A stretch of DNA of 64,000 nt from Mesorhizobium sp. WSM4904 (GCF_029674545.1 NZ_CP121354.1:3419001-3483000), one strand, 5' to 3'; shown: positions 17,157 to 26,301, counted from the first letter of the stretch. The notes: generated from the letters alone by a model not told the origin. A program made the numbers and translations.

Positions 17157-18545
17157 ATGCGGGCTGTCGTGAAATTCATCAAGTGGCTGCTGGGCCTCGT
17201 GGTGCTGGCGGTGGTCGCGCTCTTCGCCTGGCTTTATCTTGCGCCGCCCGAATTGATCCGCGTCGGCTCCGGCTATTCGGCCAAGATCGTCTGCTCGAAC
17301 GTGTTCATCGCCGGCCGCGACCCGAATGAAGTGCTGGCGGTCGACGTTCAGGCGCCAGGCCATCCGCTGCTTCGCCTGATGAAGGTTTCGGTCGACAAGG
17401 AAAGAGGGCTGGTTTCGGCTGGTCTGTTCTGGGTGCTGGGCAAGAGCGTCGCCGTCGAGCGCGACGGAGTCGGCTGCGCGTCGGTTCCCGATGGCGACAC
17501 CGGCAAGGCAAGGCAGGCCGTCCTGCATGTGGCGCCGGCCGCTCCGACGACGCTGCCAGATGCGCTCTGGCCCGATGGCGAGCGCGTGGATGCGTCGCAA
17601 AATCCGGAGGTTTCAAAGATCATCGACGATGCCGCCATGGCCGGGACCGGCATGCGTGCGGTCGTGGTGGTGAAAAACGGCCGCGTCGTCGCGGAACGCT
17701 ATGGCGACGGCTTTTCGCTCAAGACGCCGCTGCTCGGATGGTCGATGACCAAGACGGTGAATGCGGCGATCGTCGGCACGCTGGTGAAGGACGGCAAGAT
17801 GGCGCTCGGCAACAAGGGCCTGTTCGCGCCGTGGAAGGCCGATGGGCGGGCGGCGATCAGCCTTGCCGACATGATGGCGATGTCGAGCGGGCTGGAGTTC
17901 AACGAGGACTACGGCGATGTCGCCGACGTGACGCGTATGCTCTATCTCGAGCCGGACATGGCGGGCTTCGCGGATGCCAAACCGCTCAGCGGCGAAGTGG
18001 GCAAGGTGTTTTCCTATTCGAGCGGCACGGCCGTCATGCTCTCGCGGCTGTGGCAGGACGCGATCGGCGACAAGGCGAAGGCGCTGGCATGGCCGCGGAC
18101 CGCGCTGTTCGAGCCGCTCGGCATGCACAGCGCCGTGCTCGAGACCGACGAGCAGGGCACCTTCGTCGGCTCGTCCTACCTCTACGCCACGGCGCATGAC
18201 TGGGCGCGCTTCGGCCAGTTCCTGCTGCAGGGCGGCGTCTGGAACGGCGCACAGATCCTGCCGGCTGGCTTCGTCGATTGGATGCGGCAACCCGCGCCGG
18301 CATCGAAAGTCTACGGCAAGGGCCAGGTCTGGATCGAGGGTCCGGGCGACGAGGGTAGTCCCGGCGCGGGCGCCGCGGCCGGGCTGCCCAAAGACACCTA
18401 TTGGATGGAAGGCCATGACGGCCAGACAGCGGCCATCATCCCATCGGAGCAATTGGTGGTGGTGCGTCTTGGGCTGACGCCGGCCAAGCTCGGCTACCGG
18501 CCGCAGACGATGGTGGCCGCATTGGTGAAGGCCCTGCATCAGTGA
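17157..18545 (+). CDS. Membrane-anchored class C beta-lactamase-like serine hydrolase
   Basis: This 462-residue protein has an uncleaved N-terminal membrane anchor at residues 7-28 (KWLLGLVVLAVVALFAWLYL) and a periplasmic penicillin-binding-fold domain. Active-site elements are Ser196-x-x-Lys199 (SMTK), Tyr287 in FSYSSG as the Y-x-N/S element, and HDGQ near residue 422 in place of KTG. Relatives include 6-aminohexanoate-oligomer hydrolase (NylB) and esterase-like proteins as well as DD-peptidases. Substrate and a role in resistance cannot be inferred. It follows the two wall hydrolases but is transcribed in the opposite direction. Confidence 0.85.
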   Translation: MRAVVKFIKWLLGLVVLAVVALFAWLYLAPPELIRVGSGYSAKIVCSNVFIAGRDPNEVLAVDVQAPGHPLLRLMKVSVDKERGLVSAGLFWVLGKSVAVERDGVGCASVPDGDTGKARQAVLHVAPAAPTTLPDALWPDGERVDASQNPEVSKIIDDAAMAGTGMRAVVVVKNGRVVAERYGDGFSLKTPLLGWSMTKTVNAAIVGTLVKDGKMALGNKGLFAPWKADGRAAISLADMMAMSSGLEFNEDYGDVADVTRMLYLEPDMAGFADAKPLSGEVGKVFSYSSGTAVMLSRLWQDAIGDKAKALAWPRTALFEPLGMHSAVLETDEQGTFVGSSYLYATAHDWARFGQFLLQGGVWNGAQILPAGFVDWMRQPAPASKVYGKGQVWIEGPGDEGSPGAGAAAGLPKDTYWMEGHDGQTAAIIPSEQLVVVRLGLTPAKLGYRPQTMVAALVKALHQ

Positions 18546-18552
18546 GGGCAGG

Positions 18553-19218
18553 CTACTTTCGGGGGCCGATCACGCCAAGCCAGGCATAGCCGCGATAAAG
18601 CGTTCTGAAATGGAAGGTTGCGCCGATCCGTTCGGATTCCGATACAAGCACGTCGCGCAACGAGGCGCGCGGCTCGACATGGAATTTCCGCAGCCAGCCG
18701 CGGAGCAAGGTCCTGAACCAGCGCGGCAGGCCTTCCTGCTGGCCGAAATCGACGACATGCAGCGAACCGCCGGGTGCAAGCGCGGCGAGCGCCGCCGAAA
18801 CCGTCTTTTCCCAGCCGGGGATCATCGACAGCGAATAGGATACGAAGACGCGGTCGAAATGCGAGGTGCCGAAAAGCGCCCTGGCATCGAAATCCGTGGC
18901 GTCGCCGCGCGCCAGGTCGACCCTTGCCGCAAGTCCTTCGCGGGCCATTGCGGCCTTGGCCGTTTCCAGCATTTCGGCCGAGATATCGAGGCCGAAGAAT
19001 CGGGCGTCCGGATAGCGGCGGGCGGCAAGAACGATGTTGCGGCCGGTGCCGCAGCCGAGCTCGAGCACGGTGCCGCCTCGCGGCACGTCGAGCCCCGCGA
19101 TCAGCCGATCGCGGCCGAGCAGGTAGTATTTACGGGTGAGGTCGTAGATGTGGCGCTGCCAGCGATAGACGCCATCCATCAGCTCGGCATGGCTGGCCGG
19201 CAGCTCCGTCGTACTCAT
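18553..19218 (-). CDS. btaB: Diacylglyceryl-N,N,N-trimethylhomoserine synthase methyltransferase subunit BtaB
   Basis: This 221-residue class I methyltransferase has motif I TVLELGCGTGRNIVLAARRYP near residue 50. BtaB methylates the amino group of diacylglycerylhomoserine three times to give the betaine lipid DGTS, a phosphorus-free membrane lipid. Identification rests on the fold together with a 4-bp overlap with btaA immediately upstream, the order known from Sinorhizobium and Rhodobacter. The N-terminal YRWQRHIYDLTRKYYLLGRD is typical. Expression is expected under phosphate limitation from the Pho box before btaA. Confidence 0.9.
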   Translation of the reverse strand: MSTTELPASHAELMDGVYRWQRHIYDLTRKYYLLGRDRLIAGLDVPRGGTVLELGCGTGRNIVLAARRYPDARFFGLDISAEMLETAKAAMAREGLAARVDLARGDATDFDARALFGTSHFDRVFVSYSLSMIPGWEKTVSAALAALAPGGSLHVVDFGQQEGLPRWFRTLLRGWLRKFHVEPRASLRDVLVSESERIGATFHFRTLYRGYAWLGVIGPRK

Positions 19219-20462
19219 GCGTCGCGCTTCACGTAGAGATGGAAGCCGCCATAGATTGCCGAGCGGTCCTTGGCCGAGAATTCGCGCGAGGCCTCGCTGT
19301 CATAGCGCCACTGGTCGAGCAGGGAGTTGGAGACGCGGCCGGGCAGCAGGCTGGGCTCGGCCGCGGTGCGGAAGATCACGCGCGCGCCAACCGAGGCCGT
19401 GCGGGTGATCTCTGTCCACAGATCGTTGAGCAGGTCGTCTGTCATCCAGTCCTGCGCGTCGAGCAGGACGAAACGGTCGACCGAGCCCGCATCCTTGCCG
19501 GCCAGGAATTTGATCAGGTTGGCATGATGGATGGCGACGCGATCGATGTTGGCGCGGATCGTCTCGTAATTGCGCTTTTCCAGATAGGCGGGAAGCGCAG
19601 CCTCGCCGGGTTCCGGGTAGCGGCGAGCAAAGGCCTGCCAGGCGAAATAGTTGTTCTTCAGCGGGAAATCGCAGGCGAGCTTTTCCAGCCGCGCCTTCAG
19701 GACGCTCGCCATCGAGCCGTCGCCGGAGGTGATCAGCGAATCGTACTGTGCCGGCGGGATGCCGAGGCCGAACAGCGAGGCCTTGCGCGACATCGCCCAG
19801 CGCAGGAGCTTCTTGTCGAAGATCGGCGCCAACTCCTCGTTGAAGAAGCGGCGCTGCTCGCCGATGTTTTCGGCCCTCATGATGCCGGCCGGATCGACGC
19901 CGAACAGCTTGCCGACGCGATGGCCCATGGCGATAAACAGGCCAAGCAGGCCAGTTTGGTAGAAGTTGCGGTCGAAGACCGAGATGCGGCGTCGGCCGCG
20001 CCAGTTCCTACGCTCCCAGTAGTGGCGGCTGACCGGATCGAGATGCGGCGCGATGAAACGGTCGTAGGCTTCAGAATTGTGGCTGGTGTCGGCGGCGCCG
20101 AAGAAGCGGAACAGGTCACCCTGCGATGGCAGATGGCGCACGGCTTCCAGCTTCATGCGGTTCAGCGCGATATGCGCGGCGTTGAGGTCGACGGCGTCGA
20201 CCCGGGCCGGCGAGCGGGTCAGGTAAGCCAGAATGTTGCAGCCGCCTGACGCGATTGTGACGATGCGATGGCCGGCCCCGAGCTGCATGGCCTCGATGTC
20301 GACATCCGGGTCCTCCCAGATCTGCGGATAGACGAGGCCGGAAAACAGGAAGGCGAAGAGCCGCTCGGAAATGCCGTCCTTCGACAATGCCCGGTTCTGG
20401 TAGACCGCTTTCCCAACCTCCTTGCCGCGCCGAAAAACGAGTTCTCCCGAAACATCCGACAT
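19215..20462 (-). CDS. btaA: S-adenosylmethionine:diacylglycerol 3-amino-3-carboxypropyltransferase BtaA
   Basis: This 415-residue DUF3419-family enzyme transfers the aminocarboxypropyl group of SAM to diacylglycerol, the first step to DGTS. Visible features are LFSGLVYPQIWEDPDVD, the SAM-site ITIASGGCNILAYL-like segment (IVTIASGGCNILAYLTR) with VDLNAAH, and the C-terminal VLLDAQDWM. The frame is open upstream to an ATG at 20513, but that codon lies inside a perfect Pho box and the conserved protein begins at ATG 20462 (MSDVSGELVF). The downstream start is therefore chosen. It is the first gene of the btaAB operon. Confidence 0.92.
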   Translation of the reverse strand: MSDVSGELVFRRGKEVGKAVYQNRALSKDGISERLFAFLFSGLVYPQIWEDPDVDIEAMQLGAGHRIVTIASGGCNILAYLTRSPARVDAVDLNAAHIALNRMKLEAVRHLPSQGDLFRFFGAADTSHNSEAYDRFIAPHLDPVSRHYWERRNWRGRRRISVFDRNFYQTGLLGLFIAMGHRVGKLFGVDPAGIMRAENIGEQRRFFNEELAPIFDKKLLRWAMSRKASLFGLGIPPAQYDSLITSGDGSMASVLKARLEKLACDFPLKNNYFAWQAFARRYPEPGEAALPAYLEKRNYETIRANIDRVAIHHANLIKFLAGKDAGSVDRFVLLDAQDWMTDDLLNDLWTEITRTASVGARVIFRTAAEPSLLPGRVSNSLLDQWRYDSEASREFSAKDRSAIYGGFHLYVKRDA

Positions 20463-20511
20463 GGCAAGGTGATTCCCCGTTTGCGTTGGCGCAAGCGGGT
20501 AGCGCAGCGTC

Positions 20512-20529
20512 ATGACAGACAGGTGACAG
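20512..20529 (-). promoter_or_regulatory. Pho box upstream of btaAB
   Basis: Read on the minus strand the site is CTGTCACCTGTCTGTCAT: two 7-base PhoB half-sites CTGTCAC and CTGTCAT separated by 4 bases, one base from the ideal. It ends 49 bp before the btaA ATG. PhoB binding would activate betaine-lipid synthesis in phosphate starvation, as known for btaA in Sinorhizobium meliloti. Confidence 0.88.
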
Positions 20530-20556
20530 CCTGTTGACGTTAAGTTCACGCTTCCC

Positions 20557-23500
20557 TCACGCCTTGCCGAATCCGCCGGGCGTCGGCGTGACGACGATGA
20601 CGGCCTCGCCGGCATCGAGCGTGGTCTGGTCGCAGGCCTTCAGCACATCGACCGACCCATCGTTGCGCCTGATCTTGGTCGAGCCGGCCTCGCCGTCGCC
20701 GCCGCCGTTCAGACCCTGGGGCGGGCGGTTGCGGTGCGAGGAGAGGATCGCGCATTCCATTCTTTCAAGGAAGCGGATGGTGCGCTTGGTGCCGTCTCCG
20801 GCGTTCCACTTGCCCTTGCCGCCGGAGCCCCCGCGGATGTGGAAATCCTCCAGCACGACCGGGAAGCGCAGTTCCAGCACTTCGGGGTCGGTGAGCCGCG
20901 AATTGGTCATGTGCGTGTGGACGCCGGAGGTGCCGGCGAAGCCGCGGCCCGAATTCATCCGGCCGGCCGGGGAGCCCGAGCAGATCGTCTCGTAGTACTG
21001 GTATTGCTTGTTGCCGAAGGTGAGGTTGTTCATCGTGCCTTGCGCGTTGGCCATCGCGCCCATGGCGCCGAACAGCGCATTGGTGACGTGCTGCGAGGTC
21101 TCGACATTGCCGGCGACGACGGCGGCAGGGTAGGACGGTTTGAGCATGCAGCCGTCGGGAATGACGATGTTGATCGGCCGCAGACATCCGGCATTCATTG
21201 GGATCATGTCCTCGACCATGACGCGGAAGGCGTAGAGCACGGCGGCCCGGGCGACCGGCTCCGGCGCGTTGAAATTGTTCTTCTCGACCTTCGAGGTGCC
21301 GGTGAAGTCGACCGTCGCCTCGCGCTTTTCCCGGTCGACGGTAATCCTGACCTTGATCACCTGGCCGGTGTCGGTCAGGTATTCGTAGTCGGAGCTGTCG
21401 GGCAGCCGTTCCAGCACGCGGCGCACGCTCTCGGCGGCATTGTCCTGGACATGGCCCATATAGGCCTCAACGACATCAAGGCCGAAATGCGCGACCATCT
21501 TGCGCAGCTCCGCCACGCCCTTTTCGTTGGCGGCGATCTGCGCCTTGAGGTCGGCGATGTTCTGGGCGGGATTGCGGGCTGGGTAGGGATGGTCGGTCAG
21601 CAGCGTTTCCAGCTCCTTCTCGCGGAAACGGCCGCGATCGACGATGCGGAAATTGTCGAACAGCACGCCTTCCTCGTCGACGGTGGTAGCCAAAGGCGTC
21701 ATCGAGCCGGGCGCCGTGCCGCCGACATCGGCGTGGTGGCCGCGGGAGGCGACGTAGAACAATATCTCCTCCCCCCTTGAGGGGGAGGTGCCGCCGAAGG
21801 CGGCGGAGGGGGTCGTTGCGGCAGTGCTCGACGCTTCGGCTGTGCCTTCTGAGGCGACCCCACCCGACCGCTTCGCGGCCACCCTCCCCTCAAGGGGGAG
21901 GGAAAAAACCGGCGTCACCACGGTGATATCGGGCAAATGCGTGCCGCCATTGTAAGGCGCATTGAGCGCGAAGACGTCGCCCGGGTGGATGTCGCCTGAG
22001 TTCAGGCGGATGACGGTTTCGACCGAGCGGTCCATGGACCCGAGATGCACCGGCATGTGCGGCGCGTTGGCGACCAGCGCGCCGTTGCGGTCGAACACGG
22101 CGCAGGAAAAGTCCAGCCGTTCCTTGATGTTGACCGAATAGGCGGTGTTCTGCAGCGTCACGCCCATCTGCTCGGCGATCGACATGAAAAGGTTGTTGAA
22201 GACCTCCAGCATCACGGGATCGGCTTCGGTGCCGAGCGCCGCTTGCCGGCGCTTCCTTTCGACACGACGCAGGAGCACATGGTTCCTGGCCGTGATCTCG
22301 GCCTGCCAGCCCGGCTCGACGACGATGGTCTGGTTCGGCTCGATGACGAGCGCGGGGCCGGCCACCTTATGGCCGGGCTTCAGATCCTCGCGCCGGAAGA
22401 TGCCGGCATCGCGCCAGGCGCCGTCGGCGAAGAATTGTCGGTTCTGGCAGGGACTTGCCGTTCTGTCTTCGAGTTCTGATTCACTTTCTCCGCGTCTGTC
22501 GGTTCCGGCATCACTGCCTTCGACGCCGACCGCCTCGACGATCATCGGCTTGTTCTCGTAGACGAAGCCGAACTGTGCCTTGTGGGCTGCTTCGAAATCG
22601 CCTCTCGCGCGGAAGATCGAGCCATGCTCGAAATTCACCGGCAACGCCGTATCGGTGCCGTCATAGCGGATTTGCAGGATCGACTTGGAGGCGATGGCGG
22701 CTTCCGCAATGCCTTGCGCGGCAAGCTCGGCGATGACGTCTTGGCGCAGTGTCGCAATCAGGTCCTCGATCGAGGAGCGGGACTCTTCGGCGAGCGGTTT
22801 GAGCAAGGCCTGCTGGCGCGAGGCGAAAACCGTCGACAGCCCGATGCCGTAAGCCGAAAGCAGGCCCGAGAACGGGTGGATGAGCACCGCTTCCATGCCG
22901 AGCGCATCTGCGACCAGGCAGGCATGCTGGCCGCCGGCGCCGCCAAAGCAGTTCAAGAGGTATTCGGTGACATCGTAGCCGCGCTGCACCGAGATCTTCT
23001 TGATGGCGTTGGCCATGTTCTCGACGGCGATGGTGACGAAGCCCTCAGCTGCCGCTTCCGGCGAGCGCCCATCGCCGATCTCGGCGGCCAAAGCCGTGAA
23101 TTTTTCGCGCACGGCGTCGACGTCGAGCGGCTGGTCCTGGCTGGGGCCGAAGATCGCCGGGAAGACATCGGGCTGCAGCTTGCCGAGCATGACATTGGCG
23201 TCGGTGACGGCGAGCGGCCCACCACGTCGGTAGGCGGCGGGGCCAGGATTGGCGCCGGCGGAGTCAGGGCCGACGCGAAAGCGGCCGGCCTCATAATGCA
23301 GGATCGAGCCGCCGCCTGCAGCGACGGTGTGGATGCGCATCATCGGCGCGCGGATGCGCACGCCGGCGACTTCGGTGTCGAAGGCGCGCTCGTATTCGCC
23401 GTCATAATGGGCGACGTCGGTCGAGGTGCCGCCCATGTCGAAGCCGATGACCTTGTCGAAGCCGGCGAGCTTCGCCGTCTCAACCATGCCGACGACGCCG

Positions 23501-24318
23501 CCTGCCGGACCCGACAGCAGCGCGTCCTTGCCCTGGAACATGTCGGCGGCGGTCAGCCCGCCCGACGACATCATGAACGTCAGGCGGGGGCCGGCACCCA
23601 ACTCTCCCGCAACCTTCTGCACGTAGCGCGACAGGATCGGCGACAGATAGGCATCGACCACCGTGGTGTCGCCGCGGCCGACCAGCTTGATGAGCGGCGA
23701 GACCTCGTGGCTGACCGAGATCTGGCTGAAGCCGACCTTGCGGCAGACCTTGGCCACGGCCTTTTCGTGGTCCGGGTATTTCCAGGCATGCATGAAGACG
23801 ATGGCGACCGCGTCGATGCCGTCGACCTTGGCCTGCTCGATCGCCGGGCGGCAGGCGGCGATGTCGAGCAGGTGCTCGACGCAGCCATCGGCGCGCACAC
23901 GTTCGTCGATCTCGATGACGCGCTCGTAGAGCTGCTCCGGCAGGATGATTTCCTTGGCGAAAATATCTGGTCGCGCCTGATAGGCGATGCGCAGCGCGTC
24001 GCGAAAACCCTTGGTGGTGAGCAGGAGCACGCGGTCGCCCTTGCGCTCGAGCAGCGCGTTGGTGGCGACAGTGGTACCCATCTTGACGTCGCCGATCCGG
24101 TCCGCGGGAATGGCGCCGCCGGATTTGAGCCCAAGCAGATCGCGGATGCCCTGGATGGCGGCATCGGCATAGGCTTCAGGATTCTCAGACAGGAGCTTGC
24201 GCGGATGCAATTGGCCGTGCGGATCGCGGCCGATGATGTCGGTGAAGGTACCGCCCCGGTCGACCCAGAAATCCCATTTCTCATTGGTGGCTGCGGCGTC
24301 CGACATCTGACTATCCAA
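20557..24318 (-). CDS. Hydantoinase/5-oxoprolinase, HyuA-HyuB fusion, with an in-frame repeat insertion
   Basis: This 1253-residue ATP-dependent cyclic-amide hydrolase (5-oxoproline, hydantoin or related) has the HyuA half N-terminal, with the actin-like nucleotide motifs DRGGTFTD at about residue 19 and [16 protein letters not shown] near 290. The HyuB half starts near residue 690 ([20 protein letters not shown]), with [13 protein letters not shown] and [11 protein letters not shown]. Between TVVTPVF and [11 protein letters not shown] about 46 low-complexity residues (about 806-851) are encoded by a palindromic DNA repeat. Without them the protein would be near the family's usual 1200 residues. 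Alternative starts are ATG 24318 and 24306. The substrate is not determinable. Confidence 0.88.
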   Translation of the reverse strand: MDSQMSDAAATNEKWDFWVDRGGTFTDIIGRDPHGQLHPRKLLSENPEAYADAAIQGIRDLLGLKSGGAIPADRIGDVKMGTTVATNALLERKGDRVLLLTTKGFRDALRIAYQARPDIFAKEIILPEQLYERVIEIDERVRADGCVEHLLDIAACRPAIEQAKVDGIDAVAIVFMHAWKYPDHEKAVAKVCRKVGFSQISVSHEVSPLIKLVGRGDTTVVDAYLSPILSRYVQKVAGELGAGPRLTFMMSSGGLTAADMFQGKDALLSGPAGGVVGMVETAKLAGFDKVIGFDMGGTSTDVAHYDGEYERAFDTEVAGVRIRAPMMRIHTVAAGGGSILHYEAGRFRVGPDSAGANPGPAAYRRGGPLAVTDANVMLGKLQPDVFPAIFGPSQDQPLDVDAVREKFTALAAEIGDGRSPEAAAEGFVTIAVENMANAIKKISVQRGYDVTEYLLNCFGGAGGQHACLVADALGMEAVLIHPFSGLLSAYGIGLSTVFASRQQALLKPLAEESRSSIEDLIATLRQDVIAELAAQGIAEAAIASKSILQIRYDGTDTALPVNFEHGSIFRARGDFEAAHKAQFGFVYENKPMIVEAVGVEGSDAGTDRRGESESELEDRTASPCQNRQFFADGAWRDAGIFRREDLKPGHKVAGPALVIEPNQTIVVEPGWQAEITARNHVLLRRVERKRRQAALGTEADPVMLEVFNNLFMSIAEQMGVTLQNTAYSVNIKERLDFSCAVFDRNGALVANAPHMPVHLGSMDRSVETVIRLNSGDIHPGDVFALNAPYNGGTHLPDITVVTPVFSLPLEGRVAAKRSGGVASEGTAEASSTAATTPSAAFGGTSPSRGEEILFYVASRGHHADVGGTAPGSMTPLATTVDEEGVLFDNFRIVDRGRFREKELETLLTDHPYPARNPAQNIADLKAQIAANEKGVAELRKMVAHFGLDVVEAYMGHVQDNAAESVRRVLERLPDSSDYEYLTDTGQVIKVRITVDREKREATVDFTGTSKVEKNNFNAPEPVARAAVLYAFRVMVEDMIPMNAGCLRPINIVIPDGCMLKPSYPAAVVAGNVETSQHVTNALFGAMGAMANAQGTMNNLTFGNKQYQYYETICSGSPAGRMNSGRGFAGTSGVHTHMTNSRLTDPEVLELRFPVVLEDFHIRGGSGGKGKWNAGDGTKRTIRFLERMECAILSSHRNRPPQGLNGGGDGEAGSTKIRRNDGSVDVLKACDQTTLDAGEAVIVVTPTPGGFGKA
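21766..21903. repeat. Palindromic repeat inserted in frame inside the hydantoinase gene
   Basis: At the left, CCTCCCCC (21768-21775) pairs with GGGGGAGG (21781-21788) around CTTGA. A second hairpin GCCGCC-GAA-GGCGGC follows. At the right, CCTCCCC-TCAAG-GGGGAGG (21883-21901) mirrors the left end. The whole is a compound inverted repeat of about 138 bp, a multiple of three, with no stop in the coding frame. Elements ending in CTCCCCCTTGAGGGGGAGG are familiar to me as intergenic repeats in rhizobial genomes. Confidence 0.8.
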
Positions 24319-24440
24319 TGTATGCGAGCTAAGGCCTTGTTAGTTCGCCTTTTTAGCCCCGGCAATCGCCCGTTGATGTTACATATGGAAACGCAACGTT
24401 ACGAAACCCGTGGGGCGCCTGATGCATTTCTTCTGCGACC

Positions 24441-24463
24441 CGTTCACCGAAACGTGAACGTTT
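24441..24463 (+). promoter_or_regulatory. Overlapping inverted repeats in the leader of the small lipoprotein gene
   Basis: CGTTCAC (24441-24447) and GTGAACG (24454-24460) form a perfect 7-bp dyad. AAACGT-GA-ACGTTT (24450-24463) forms a second, overlapping dyad. Both end 7 bases before the GGAGAG ribosome site. They could be an operator or alternative leader hairpins. Function is unproven. Confidence 0.35.
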
Positions 24464-24480
24464 ACTGAAGGAGAGATACC

Positions 24481-24684
24481 ATGAAGAAGCTCATTCTGGC
24501 GTCTGTTTCGGCGGTCGCCCTGCTGGGGGTCGCGGCTTGTAGCAACAGTGGTACCGGTACAGACAATACAACCACCCAGAGCACCAATCCGCCGGCTGCC
24601 GAGCAGCCGATGAAGCCGGCTACGCCTGATGCTACAAAGCCCGCCGAACCGGCTCCGGCAAAACCTGCTGCACCCGCGCAGTAA
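24481..24684 (+). CDS. Small proline/alanine-rich lipoprotein
   Basis: This 67-residue lipoprotein precursor has signal peptide MKKLILASVSAVALLGVAAC with the lipobox GVAAC (Cys20). The mature part is about 47 residues of Thr, Pro, Ala and Lys without predicted fold, ending EPAPAKPAAPAQ. It resembles small entericidin-like or spacer lipoproteins in general form, but I recognise no specific family. A GGAGAG ribosome site and a strong terminator show a self-contained, probably well-expressed gene. It is divergent from the hydantoinase gene. Confidence 0.8.
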   Translation: MKKLILASVSAVALLGVAACSNSGTGTDNTTTQSTNPPAAEQPMKPATPDATKPAEPAPAKPAAPAQ

Positions 24685-24706
24685 ACGTCAATCTGCTCAA
24701 ATCGGG

Positions 24707-24734
24707 AGGCCGGCCAAAGGCCGGCCTTCTTTTT
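24707..24734 (+). terminator. Rho-independent terminator of the small lipoprotein gene
   Basis: The perfect 9-bp stem AGGCCGGCC / GGCCGGCCT with loop AAA is followed by TCTTTTT. It lies 23 bp after the stop codon. Confidence 0.9.
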
Positions 24735-24817
24735 GTCGGTACTGCGGCCAGCAATCTGCGGACCTGCGGCATCGTCCCGGCTTGATAGCGGTGGCCGGTT
24801 CGCACTAAGAAGCCGGC

Positions 24818-25537
24818 ATGTCGATTTGGGACCGCCTCGGCGACTTCATCGCTCGTGTTTCGTCGTCGGCGTCCTCGGGCGTCGCCGATGTCGTCGAGGC
24901 CGTGCGGACAGTGTTCTCCGGCGATGCGGATCTGCGCCGGCGCGTTGCCTTCTCGGTGGCGATGATCGCGCTCTCGGCCAAGATGGCCAAGGCCGACGGC
25001 ATCGTCACCCAGGACGAGGTGCGCGCCTTCCAGGAAATCTTCGAGGTGCCGCCGAGCGAAACGCGCAACGTGGCGCGTCTCTACGATCTCGCCAAGCGCG
25101 ATGTTGCCGGATTCGAAATCTATGCCCAGCGCATGGCGCAGCTTTGTGGTTCGGGTCATCCGAATTGCATGATGCTGGAGGACATACTCGACGGGCTGTT
25201 CCACATCGCCAAGGCGGACGGGCTGATCCACGAGCGGGAAGGGCAATTCCTGCATCGCATCGCCGAGATTTTCCGGATCGACGAGGCGCATTACCAGGCG
25301 ATCCTGTCGCGTCACGTCAATCTCGGTGCCGCAGATCCTTATGTCGTTCTCGGCATCGAGCGCGGCAAGCCGCTCGAGGAGGTCAGGAAGCGCTACCGCA
25401 AGCTGATCTCCGACAATCACCCGGACAGGCTGATCGCCCGCGGCCTGCCGCAGGAGTTCATCAAGATCGCCACGACAAGGGTCGCCGCGATCAATGCCGC
25501 CTATGAGATGATCGAACGGGGTCTCAGGCACGTATGA
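24818..25537 (+). CDS. TerB-like and J-domain protein (DjlA-type co-chaperone)
   Basis: This 239-residue protein has a TerB-like helical domain at about residues 40-160 (VAMIALSAKMAKADGIVTQDEVRAF; LFHIAKADGLIHEREGQFL, the two acidic TerB repeats) and a C-terminal J domain at about 170-238 with the HPD tripeptide in SDNHPDRLIARG. J domains stimulate the ATPase of DnaK. Unlike E. coli DjlA it lacks an obvious N-terminal membrane span. The stop overlaps the amidase gene by 4 bp, tying it to envelope maintenance. Confidence 0.88.
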   Translation: MSIWDRLGDFIARVSSSASSGVADVVEAVRTVFSGDADLRRRVAFSVAMIALSAKMAKADGIVTQDEVRAFQEIFEVPPSETRNVARLYDLAKRDVAGFEIYAQRMAQLCGSGHPNCMMLEDILDGLFHIAKADGLIHEREGQFLHRIAEIFRIDEAHYQAILSRHVNLGAADPYVVLGIERGKPLEEVRKRYRKLISDNHPDRLIARGLPQEFIKIATTRVAAINAAYEMIERGLRHV

Positions 25538-26301
25538 GCGGTTTCCTGCCCGACCAGCCGGGTGCCGAGGTCAGGGTGTCGCCGAATTTCGGCCCGCGAC
25601 GCGAGACGTTCAGACCCGACATGATCGTACTGCACTATACCGGCATGGCAACAGGCGCCGGCGCCGAGGCTTGGCTGTGCGATCCGGCGAGCGAGGTGTC
25701 CTCGCACTATCTTGTCCATGAGGACGGCCGGATCGTGCAGATGGTGCGCGAGAGCGACCGCGCCTGGCATGCCGGCAAGAGCTCGTGGTTCGGGCGTACC
25801 GACATCAACTCCTGCTCGGTCGGTATCGAGATCGTCAATCCCGGGCATTCGCTCGGCTACAAAGCCTTTCCGAAGCGGCAGATCGATGCCGTCATCGGCC
25901 TATGCGCGGGGATCTCCGACCGGCATTCCATTGCGCCGCAAAGGGTGCTGGCACACTCTGATGTGGCGCCGGGGCGCAAGGTCGATCCGGGCGAGAAGTT
26001 TCCCTGGAAAGCGCTTTTCGCGGCCGGCGTCGGCCATCTCGTTCCCGCGGCTCCGATCAGGCAGGGAGCGGCGCTGAAGGCGGGTGACACCGGCGCCGAA
26101 GTCGAGGCACTGCAGTCGATGCTGGCGCTCTATGGCTATGGCGTCGAGATAACGGGGGTCTTCGATCGCCAGACGGAAATCGTCGTGGCGGCGTTTCAGC
26201 GGCATTTCCGGAGGCGGCTCGTTGATGGCGTGGCGGATGGCTCGACGATCCGCACGCTGCAACGGTTGCTGGCTGCCGTAAAGGCAACCTCATCCAAATA
26301 G
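25534..26301 (+). CDS. N-acetylmuramoyl-L-alanine amidase (AmiD type, Amidase_2 plus PG-binding domain)
   Basis: This 255-residue zinc amidase cleaves the MurNAc-L-Ala bond of peptidoglycan. The Amidase_2 domain is at about residues 15-165. Zn ligands are expected at His in MIVLHYTGM, the downstream His in VLAHSDVAPGRKVDPG and the Asp of that motif, with SSHYLVHEDGRI and WHAG also conserved. A PG_binding_1 domain covers about 180-250 (ALKAGDTGAEVEALQSMLALYGYG). No signal peptide or lipobox is evident at the chosen ATG. It may act in the cytosol on recycled anhydro-muropeptides, or its export may be non-classical. It is translationally coupled to the J-domain protein. Confidence 0.88.
   Translation: MSGFLPDQPGAEVRVSPNFGPRRETFRPDMIVLHYTGMATGAGAEAWLCDPASEVSSHYLVHEDGRIVQMVRESDRAWHAGKSSWFGRTDINSCSVGIEIVNPGHSLGYKAFPKRQIDAVIGLCAGISDRHSIAPQRVLAHSDVAPGRKVDPGEKFPWKALFAAGVGHLVPAAPIRQGAALKAGDTGAEVEALQSMLALYGYGVEITGVFDRQTEIVVAAFQRHFRRRLVDGVADGSTIRTLQRLLAAVKATSSK

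Noticed and set aside
22582..24468. 628-codon plus-strand open frame opposite the hydantoinase gene
   Set aside because: It is the complementary shadow of the HyuA half. The residue composition (Asp, Gly, Arg, Val-rich repeats) is not protein-like.
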